Origin: CAYRVX01 sp964642165
Lineage (GTDB): Bacteria > Planctomycetota > Phycisphaerae > SM23-33
Direction of reading: 5' to 3'
DNA: 7,196 bases
Assembly: GCA_964642165.1 (NCBI GenBank)
Contig: CAZXOC010000342.1
Span: forward strand, 1-7,196
Below, piece by piece: positions 1 to 4,802 of the stretch. The notes under the pieces were generated by a model. It did no database searches. It saw only the letters and a list, made by a program, of their open reading frames with translations, and had not been told where the DNA came from. The translations under genes and the position numbers were made by a program. Every line of letters begins with the position of its first letter. Within the stretch, counting starts at the first letter, position 1.

Positions 1-84
1 CTCCCGCAGGCAGGGGCGGACGTCGCAGACGGCCCGGGAGTAACCCGGTTCGCTGAGCGGCTGGGGCTCGGTGTCCCGGGACAC
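1..84 (-). CDS. Possible 5' end of an unidentified gene (partial, runs off window)
   Basis: A GTG codon at 84 on the minus strand, 7 nt after the sulfatase stop, opens a frame that stays open to the window edge (28 codons). Twenty-six of the 28 codons end in G or C, matching real coding sequence in this window. The peptide begins VSRDTEPQPLSEPGYSRAVC and has no motif I recognise. The same orientation and close spacing suggest a downstream partner of the sulfatase in one transcript. Weaknesses are that the Shine-Dalgarno is poor (only GGGCGG-like sequence just before the GTG) and that the start lies inside a 16-bp palindrome. The true start could be elsewhere, or the frame may be spurious. Function unknown. 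Confidence 0.35.
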   Translation of the reverse strand, partial: MSRDTEPQPLSEPGYSRAVCDVRPCLRE

Positions 85-85
85 C
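70..85. repeat. Perfect 16-bp palindrome after the sulfatase stop
   Basis: The sequence GGTGTCCCGGGACACC is a perfect inverted repeat. As RNA it could fold into a 6-bp stem (GGTGTC/GACACC) with a CCGG loop. It lies 7 nt beyond the sulfatase stop and overlaps the candidate GTG start of the next frame. No T-run follows on either strand, so it is not a classical intrinsic terminator. It could be an operator, a transcript-end hairpin, or chance in GC-rich DNA. Confidence 0.4.
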
Positions 86-91
86 CGCCCG

Positions 92-1588
92 TCACGGCTG
101 CTTGCTTCTGCTTCTCTTTCGCTGGCCCCTCCTGGGCTGGGGCTTGGCGGTGGGGTCGTACTTGGCGTTGCGCTTCGTGGCGACGGGGGCGCCGGTGGCC
201 TTGAGCCACGCCAGCAGGTCCCGCAGCAACTCGTCCCGCTTGGGCTTGTGGAGGCTCGCGAGGTCCTTCGACTCGCCGATGTCGTCGGCGAGGTGGTACA
301 GCTCCACGGCCTTGTGCGTGTCGCGGGCGTCCCAGCCGCCCTCGAGCGACCACTCCTCGTGGAACAGGTGCAGCTTCCAGTCGCCCTTGCGGATCACGCT
401 GACCGGGGGCGTGCGGAAGCGCGGGTCCCTCGCGCCCGGCCAGGTCCCGTTGAGGTACCCCGGGAAGTGCCAGAACGCCGCCTCGCGGCCGAGCTTCGAG
501 CCGCCCTTCAGCAGCGGCATCAGGCTCACGCCGTCCAGCAGCTTGCCCTTGGGCTTGGCGCCGGCGGCGGCGGCCAGGAACGTCGGGTAGAGGTCGATGG
601 CCAGGACGGGCACGTCGCACGTCGAGCCCGGCTTGACGACGGCCGGCCAGCGGATCACCATCGGCTCGCGAATGCCCCCCTCGTAGTACATGCCCTTGTG
701 CCCGCGGAGCGGTGCGGCCGAGCTCGAGCCCGTCGGGCCGTTGTCCGAGAAGAACACCACCAGCGTGTTGTCCTCCAGGCGCAGCTCCTTCAGCTTGGCG
801 AGGACGCGCCCGACGCCGTCGTCGGCGTGCTCGATGCACGCGGCGTATTTCGCGTTGTGGTGGATGTCGCGAACCTTCTTGGCCTCGTACTTCTTCACGA
901 CCTCCGCCCGCGCCTCCAGCGGCGAGTGGATCGCGTGGTGGGCGAGGTAGATGAAGAACGGCCGGTCGCGGTTGTCCTCCATGAACCGGTTGGCCGCGGC
1001 GGTGAAGGCGTAGATGCTCTTCGGGTCGTCGCCCGGGGCGGCGCCCCGCTTCCTCCTCGCCCCCCGCAGGACGACCTTGTCGAAGCCCTGCGCGCCGGGC
1101 TGGGTCTCCGCGCTCGTGCCGAGGTGCCACTTGCCGATGAAGCACGTGGCGTAGCCGGCGGCCTTCAGGGCGTCGGCCATCGTCGGCTCGTCCGGGGGCA
1201 GCGAGTGCTTCTCCGGGATGCCCGTCACGTCGAGCCGCTTGAGGGCGTCGGCGCCCCGGCGGATGCTTCCCACGGCGTAGACCTTGTGGCGAGGGGTGTA
1301 CTGGCCGGAGATCAGGCATGCCCGGCTGGGCGCGCAGTTGCCCGCGTTGACGTAGGCCTGGGTGAAGACCATCCCCTCGGCGGCGAGGCGGTCGATGTTC
1401 GGCGTCTCGTAGAACTTGCAGCCGTTGTAGCCGACGTCCTTCCAGCCGAGGTCGTCCATGAAGATGAAGACGATGTTGGGCTTGCGGCGGGGGCGTTCCT
1501 CTTCGGGTGCGGCCCGGGCGGCGCCGCGCGGCAGCAGCAGCGAGGACACGCCGAGCCCAACGTTCTTCAGGAATCGCCGTCTGTTCAT
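92..1588 (-). CDS. Exported S1-family sulfatase (arylsulfatase A-like), Tat signal
   Basis: This is a 498-residue formylglycine-dependent sulfatase that would hydrolyse sulfate esters, probably on a glycan, outside the cytoplasm. The N-terminus carries a textbook twin-arginine signal: R3-R4-R5-F6-L7-K8, a hydrophobic stretch to about residue 20, and an ARA-A site near 26/27. The sulfatase domain starts at 38 (NIVFIFMDDLGW; metal ligands D45, D46). The maturation motif C85-A-P-S-R-A-C-L-I-S-G95 has Cys85 as the residue converted to formylglycine. Other expected active-site residues are present: K153/H155 in GKWHLG, H221 in HAIHSPLEA, D282-N283 in FSDNG, and K298. The C-terminus (about 472-498) is a very basic tail. 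The frame is open for 129 more codons upstream, but the ATG at 1588 is preferred because AAGGAG sits 7 nt before it and the Tat signal begins there. The natural substrate and the SulfAtlas subfamily cannot be decided by eye. It is divergent from the transporter operon. An anaerobic (AtsB-type) or FGE maturase must be encoded elsewhere. Confidence 0.95.
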   Translation of the reverse strand: MNRRRFLKNVGLGVSSLLLPRGAARAAPEEERPRRKPNIVFIFMDDLGWKDVGYNGCKFYETPNIDRLAAEGMVFTQAYVNAGNCAPSRACLISGQYTPRHKVYAVGSIRRGADALKRLDVTGIPEKHSLPPDEPTMADALKAAGYATCFIGKWHLGTSAETQPGAQGFDKVVLRGARRKRGAAPGDDPKSIYAFTAAANRFMEDNRDRPFFIYLAHHAIHSPLEARAEVVKKYEAKKVRDIHHNAKYAACIEHADDGVGRVLAKLKELRLEDNTLVVFFSDNGPTGSSSAAPLRGHKGMYYEGGIREPMVIRWPAVVKPGSTCDVPVLAIDLYPTFLAAAAGAKPKGKLLDGVSLMPLLKGGSKLGREAAFWHFPGYLNGTWPGARDPRFRTPPVSVIRKGDWKLHLFHEEWSLEGGWDARDTHKAVELYHLADDIGESKDLASLHKPKRDELLRDLLAWLKATGAPVATKRNAKYDPTAKPQPRRGQRKRSRSKQP

Positions 1589-1649
1589 GGGCCTGCTCCT
1601 TCGCCGGGGGCGCGCGGGGACGCATCGCCCGGCGCCCCGGACGGAGTGC

Positions 1650-1677
1650 ATCGTAGCGGGGTCGGCGCCCAATGCAA
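1650..1677 (-). promoter_or_regulatory. Candidate sigma70-type promoter for the sulfatase
   Basis: On the minus strand TTGCAT (1672-1677) is followed after 16 nt by TACGAT (1650-1655), which matches the -10 consensus at 4 of 6 positions. The predicted start would give a leader of about 55 nt before the sulfatase ATG at 1588. It lies in one of the few AT-richer patches of the divergent intergenic region. Prediction by eye only. Confidence 0.35.
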
Positions 1678-1706
1678 TCCGCCCGTGCGACGCGGCGCGC
1701 TTTGGC

Positions 1707-1735
1707 TTGACACGCGCCGCCGGATGCCGTACGTG
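1707..1735 (+). promoter_or_regulatory. Candidate promoter for the transporter/URO-D operon
   Basis: A perfect TTGACA -35 hexamer (1707-1712) is followed after 17 nt by TACGTG (1730-1735), a weak -10 that keeps only the leading TA. It points at the GTG start at 1815 and would give a leader of roughly 70 nt. The -35 match and spacing are good and the -10 is poor, so the promoter may need an activator or may be fortuitous. It lies about 30 bp from the opposed sulfatase promoter candidate, so one regulator could control both directions. Confidence 0.35.
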
Positions 1736-1800
1736 GCGGGTCGCGGCGGGGCCGCCCTGGCGCGCGGTGCTGCGGCCCGGCCGCCCATCCCGATCCTCGC

Positions 1801-1806
1801 AGGGAG
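1801..1806 (+). promoter_or_regulatory. Ribosome binding site fixing the GTG start of the transporter
   Basis: AGGGAG lies 8 nt before GTG 1815. The open frame continues upstream with non-transporter-like sequence. The next in-frame ATG (1920) would delete the first membrane segment, so this site decides the start. Confidence 0.6.
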
Positions 1807-1814
1807 ACTGGACC

Positions 1815-3317
1815 GTGACGCTTCCGGTGGCCGACGTCGTGGTGCTCGTGGTGTACATCGCCGCCGTGGTGGGCTTTGGGTGCTGGTTCGTGCGGAGAAG
1901 CCGCACCACGGAGACGTTCATGGCCGCGGGCCGGTCGCTGCCCGGCTGGGCGGTCGGGCTGAGCATCTTCGGCACCTACGTCAGCAGCATCAGCTTCCTC
2001 GCGCTGCCGGGCAAGGCGTACAAGGCGACGTGGAACCCGTTCGTCTTCAGCCTGTCGCTGCCGCTGGCGTGCTGGATCGGCGTGCGCTTCTTCGTTCCGT
2101 ACTACCGGCGCAGCGGCGAGGTGTCGGCCTACCACGCCCTGGAGCGGCGCTTCGGGCCCTGGGCGAGGACCTACGCCGTCGTGTGCTACCTGCTGACCCA
2201 GGTCGTCCGGGTGGGGGCCATCCTGTTCCTGGTGGCCCTGGCGCTGGAGCGCCTGCTGGGCTGGAGCGACGTGTCGATCATCCTCGCCACGGGCGTCCTG
2301 GTGACGCTCTACACGCTGCTCGGCGGGATCGAGGCGGTCATCTGGACCGACGTCGCCCAGAGCATCGTCCTCATGGGCGGGGCCGTGCTCTGTGCCGTGC
2401 TGCTGCTGTTCGGCATGCCCGAGGGACCCGGGCAGCTGGTCCGCATCGCCGCGGAGCACGGCAAGTTCAGCCTCGGCAGCTTCGGCGCCGAGCTCACCCA
2501 GGCCACCTTCTGGGTCGTGCTGCTCTACGGCCTGTTCGCGAACCTGAAGAACTTCGGCATCGACCAGAGCTACGTCCAGCGCTACATCGCCGCCCGGTCG
2601 GACGCCGCCGCGAAGCGGTCGGTCTGGCTCGGCGGGCTGCTGTACATCCCGGTCTCGGCGCTGTTCTTCTTCATCGGCACGGCGCTGTTCGCCTACTACC
2701 GAGCGCGGCCGGACCTGCTGCCGGCGGGGATCGCCGCCGATCGCGTCTTCCCCCACTTCATCGTCCACGGGCTGCCCACGGGCGTCAGCGGGCTGCTGAT
2801 CGCCGCCGTCTTCGCCGCCGCCATGAGCTCGGCGGACAGCAGCCTGAACTGCTCCGCCACGCTGATCCTGCGCGACGTCTACCAGCGGTACTTCCGCAGG
2901 GACGCCGGCGAGCGGGAGTCCATGCGCGTTCTCCGCGCCGCGACGGTCGTGGTGGGCGCGTTCGGCACGGGCATCGCCCTGGTGCTGGCCCTGGTCGGGG
3001 CGCGCGAGAACACCCTCGACGTCTGGTGGAAGCTGTCGGGCATCTTCACCGGGGCGCTGCTGGGGCTGTTCCTGCTGGGGTTCCTCTCGCGACGCGCCCG
3101 CAGCGCCGCCGCCGTCGCCGGGGTGGTCTGCGGCGTCCTGCTCATTGCGTGGATGACGTTCACGCCGGCGTGGTCGTTCCTGCCCGCCGCCCTGCGGAGC
3201 CCCTTCCATCCGTTCCTCATCTCCGTGTTCGGCGCGACGACGATCGTGCTCGTCGGCTTCCTCGCCGCCTGGGCGCTGGTGCGCTTCTCGAGCGGCAGTT
3301 CCGACACGGGCGCGTAG
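1815..3317 (+). CDS. Sodium:solute symporter (SSS family) transporter
   Basis: This is a 500-residue inner-membrane protein of the sodium:solute symporter family (LeuT-type fold), which imports small solutes such as sugars, sialic acid, amino acids or carboxylates with Na+. About 13 hydrophobic segments can be seen, the first at residues 5-26 and the last near 465-490, as usual for the family. Family signatures are present: GGIEAVIWTDVAQ at 170-182, GIDQSYVQRYIAA at 248-260, and the LPTGVSGLLIAAVFAAAMSS segment starting at 320. That last segment leads into SSADSSLN, where the Na2-site serines of vSGLT-like members lie. The GTG start is supported by AGGGAG 8 nt upstream and by the fact that the first membrane helix begins immediately. 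Only 17 nt separate its stop from the URO-D-like gene, so the two are probably co-transcribed and the imported solute may be the substrate of that protein. The solute cannot be read from sequence; a sugar or sugar derivative fits the sulfatase and glycosidase neighbours. Confidence 0.93.
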   Translation: MTLPVADVVVLVVYIAAVVGFGCWFVRRSRTTETFMAAGRSLPGWAVGLSIFGTYVSSISFLALPGKAYKATWNPFVFSLSLPLACWIGVRFFVPYYRRSGEVSAYHALERRFGPWARTYAVVCYLLTQVVRVGAILFLVALALERLLGWSDVSIILATGVLVTLYTLLGGIEAVIWTDVAQSIVLMGGAVLCAVLLLFGMPEGPGQLVRIAAEHGKFSLGSFGAELTQATFWVVLLYGLFANLKNFGIDQSYVQRYIAARSDAAAKRSVWLGGLLYIPVSALFFFIGTALFAYYRARPDLLPAGIAADRVFPHFIVHGLPTGVSGLLIAAVFAAAMSSADSSLNCSATLILRDVYQRYFRRDAGERESMRVLRAATVVVGAFGTGIALVLALVGARENTLDVWWKLSGIFTGALLGLFLLGFLSRRARSAAAVAGVVCGVLLIAWMTFTPAWSFLPAALRSPFHPFLISVFGATTIVLVGFLAAWALVRFSSGSSDTGA

Positions 3318-3321
3318 TTCC

Positions 3322-3327
3322 GAGAGG
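3322..3327 (+). promoter_or_regulatory. Ribosome binding site fixing the GTG start of the URO-D-like gene
   Basis: GAGAGG lies 7 nt before GTG 3335, in the 17-nt gap after the transporter stop. The same frame is open for thousands of bases upstream because it runs antisense to the sulfatase and out of frame in the transporter. The RBS and the onset of family-like sequence therefore decide the start. Confidence 0.55.
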
Positions 3328-3334
3328 TCTGGCC

Positions 3335-4417
3335 GTGCAGCTCGTCAGCTACATCGCGCCGGCGGCACCGGCGACGCGCCGACCGGCGCGCGGCGACGAG
3401 CCCTTCCTTCGCCCGGAGGTGGGCTTCGCCCCGGCGTGGTATCGCAAGGCGCTGGGCATCGACTTCTCGCGGCGGTGGCATACGGATCCGGCGCACCGGC
3501 GCGAGACGGTGCGGGCCATGCGCGGCGAGCTGCGGCGGCGCTTCGGCGGCACGGCCATCGGCGGCATCGACCGTCCGGACGAGCCGCCGGACCTGCTGAC
3601 GGGCGCCTACGGCGCGTGCTTCGTGGCCGGCCTCTACGGCGTGCCGATCGTCTACGCCCCCGACCGCTGGCCCGACTGCGAGCACGCCTACCTGGCCGAC
3701 GGGCAGGCCGAGCGGCTCCGCCCGCCCGACCTGGACCGCAGCGCGCTGCTGGCCGAGCTGATGCGCCAGGTGGACTGGGTCGCCGCTCGCCACGGCCGCG
3801 CCGAGGGCTTCGTCAACTGGCAGGGCGTGTTGAACAACGCCTACCGCCTCCGCGGCGAGGCGCTGTTCGCCGACATGCTCCAGTGCCCGGACCGGGCCCG
3901 CCGCGTCCTCGAGTGCGTCTGCACGACGATGATCGACGCCGCGCGGCGCGTGCACGCTCGCCAGGGCGAGACGGGCGTGGCCGTCGGCTTCTTCACCGTG
4001 AGCAACTGCCTGGTGAACATGGTCTCGCCGGGGCTCTACGCCGAGATGCTGCTGCCGTTCGACGTCCGCATCGCCGAGGCGTTCGGCTGCCTCGGCATCC
4101 ACAACTGCGCCTGGCGGGCCGATCCGTACCTCGACCACTACGCCCGCGTGCCGCACGTGGGCTACATCGACATGGGGCTGGACTCCGACCTCGCGCGGGC
4201 GAAGGCCCTGTTCCCCCGCGCCCGCCGGGCCGTCATGTACACGCCGATGGACCTGGCCGGCAAGCCGCCGGGCGCCCTTCGCGCCGACTTCGAGCGCATC
4301 GCCGAGCTTTGCGGCCCGTGCGACGTCGTCCTGGCCGACGTCGGGGCCGACACGCCCGACCGGCGCGTCCTCGACGCCGTCGAGCTGTGCCGCCACATCT
4401 CCGCACGGTACGCGTAA
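3335..4417 (+). CDS. Uroporphyrinogen decarboxylase-superfamily protein, probably methyltransferase-like rather than HemE
   Basis: This is a 360-residue cytoplasmic protein with no signal peptide that resembles the URO-D fold family as found in planctomycete-type genomes. Visible blocks are the N-terminal RGDEPFLRPEVGF (19-31), FTVSNCLVNMVSPGLYAEML (220-239), PFDVRIAEAFGCLGIHNCAW (241-260), VGYIDMGLDSDLARAKALFP (275-294) and MYTPMDL (301-307). Its N-terminus lacks the substrate-binding arginine motif of true HemE, so haem synthesis is unlikely. H256-N-C258 matches the H-x-C half of the zinc site of MtaA/MtbA-type cobamide methyltransferases. The third ligand, normally a distant cysteine in a PGCG-like segment, is not at its usual place; the matching stretch reads LADVGADTP (333-341). 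C326 and C329 lie just before it and could substitute. A role in methyl transfer or another modification of the imported compound is inference; no corrinoid protein is encoded in the window. The GTG start is 17 nt after the transporter gene. The 3' end faces the truncated sulfatase across ~20 bp. Confidence 0.88.
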   Translation: MQLVSYIAPAAPATRRPARGDEPFLRPEVGFAPAWYRKALGIDFSRRWHTDPAHRRETVRAMRGELRRRFGGTAIGGIDRPDEPPDLLTGAYGACFVAGLYGVPIVYAPDRWPDCEHAYLADGQAERLRPPDLDRSALLAELMRQVDWVAARHGRAEGFVNWQGVLNNAYRLRGEALFADMLQCPDRARRVLECVCTTMIDAARRVHARQGETGVAVGFFTVSNCLVNMVSPGLYAEMLLPFDVRIAEAFGCLGIHNCAWRADPYLDHYARVPHVGYIDMGLDSDLARAKALFPRARRAVMYTPMDLAGKPPGALRADFERIAELCGPCDVVLADVGADTPDRRVLDAVELCRHISARYA

Positions 4418-4437
4418 GACGGGCGCGCGCGGCGCGT

Positions 4438-4719
4438 GGCGGCGATGAGGTGCGCCCGCCAGCCCCCCTCGCCGAGGCGCTCGATCAGGTGCGTTCCGCC
4501 CGCCGGCATCTCCTGCCAGCCGCAAAAGGGGAACACGAACCGCCCTGTCGCGCAGTCGCACCGGTGCGGCTGCAAGGGATACGAGCCGGCGTAGCAGCGG
4601 CCGAAGTTCGTCGCGATCTCCGCGAACCGATCGAAGCTCGGCGTCCGAACCGCCCGCCGCCCGTTGCAGCCCAGATGGTCGTACCGCAACGTATCGCAGA
4701 TGAGCAGGAGGAAGTTCAC
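4438..4719 (-). pseudogene. 3'-truncated sulfatase-family gene (N-terminal ~94 codons only)
   Basis: From GTG 4719, preceded 6 nt upstream by a strong GGAAGGA, the frame reads VNFLLLICDTLRYDHLGCNG and continues with VRTPSFDRF, GSYPLQPHRCDCATGRF, CGWQ and LIERLGEGGWRAHLIA. This is clearly the N-terminus of a sulfatase/alkaline-phosphatase-superfamily protein, different from the one at 92-1588. Family members have 400 or more residues. Here similarity ends at about codon 94 (position 4438), and the open frame then runs to 4162 as plain antisense of the URO-D-like gene. The first metal-binding Asp is kept (CDT), while the second is Thr. At the position of the formylglycine Cys (C-x-P-x-R) the residue is Leu (LQPHR), so even the intact protein may not have been an FGly sulfatase. 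It has no signal peptide. It lies 83 nt downstream of the GH123-like gene on the same strand, so it probably began as the second gene of that operon. It could still be transcribed, but a stable enzyme is not expected. Confidence 0.75.
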
Positions 4720-4725
4720 GAAGCG

Positions 4726-4732
4726 TCCTTCC
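4726..4732 (-). promoter_or_regulatory. Ribosome binding site of the truncated sulfatase
   Basis: On the minus strand GGAAGGA lies 6 nt before GTG 4719. No ATG exists near this point in the frame, and the sequence upstream shows no sulfatase similarity. The site therefore supports a GTG start and shows that the 5' end of the remnant is intact. Confidence 0.5.
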
Positions 4733-4753
4733 GTTGCGTGATGTACGCCGCCT

Positions 4754-4799
4754 GTGCCGGGCGTGGTCGAGCGCGGATGGCCGGCGCGCGAGCCGGCAC
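4754..4799 (-). repeat. Inverted repeats in the GH123-like/sulfatase-remnant gap
   Basis: Just after the stop of the GH123-like gene (minus strand), GCCGGC (4780-4785) and GCCGGC (4792-4797) can pair across a 6-nt GCGCGA loop. Alternatively GTGCCGG (4754-4760) can pair with CCGGCAC (4793-4799). Neither is followed by a T-run. They may stabilise or attenuate the transcript between the two genes, but short GC stems are common by chance at this composition. Confidence 0.3.
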
Positions 4800-4802
4800 G
4801 GA

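Noticed and set aside
70..85. Intrinsic terminator at the palindrome
   Set aside because: The stem is only 6 bp with a 4-nt loop, and no T-run follows on either strand.
1589..1974. Longer N-terminus for the sulfatase (129 extra codons)
   Set aside because: The extension overlaps the divergent transporter gene and would bury the Tat signal. The ATG at 1588 has AAGGAG at ideal distance.
71..3334. Very long plus-strand open frame continuous with the URO-D-like gene (over 1400 codons)
   Set aside because: Before 3335 it is antisense to the sulfatase and out of frame in the transporter. The translation is low-complexity Arg/Ala/Gly sequence with no family blocks. GC-rich DNA has few stop codons.
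3335..4417. Calling this gene hemE (uroporphyrinogen decarboxylase of haem synthesis)
   Set aside because: The HemE N-terminal substrate-binding arginine motif is absent, the protein carries an H-x-C pair instead, and the neighbours are not haem genes.
4162..4437. Continuation of the truncated sulfatase by frameshift
   Set aside because: I looked for sulfatase motifs (GKWHxG, DNG and similar) in the minus-strand frames beyond 4438 and found none. The DNA there encodes the well-formed C-terminus of the URO-D-like protein.
2879..4561. 560-codon minus-strand open frame opposite the transporter end and the URO-D gene
   Set aside because: Composition is typical of a shadow frame and no domain is recognisable. 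Both plus-strand genes have clear family motifs.
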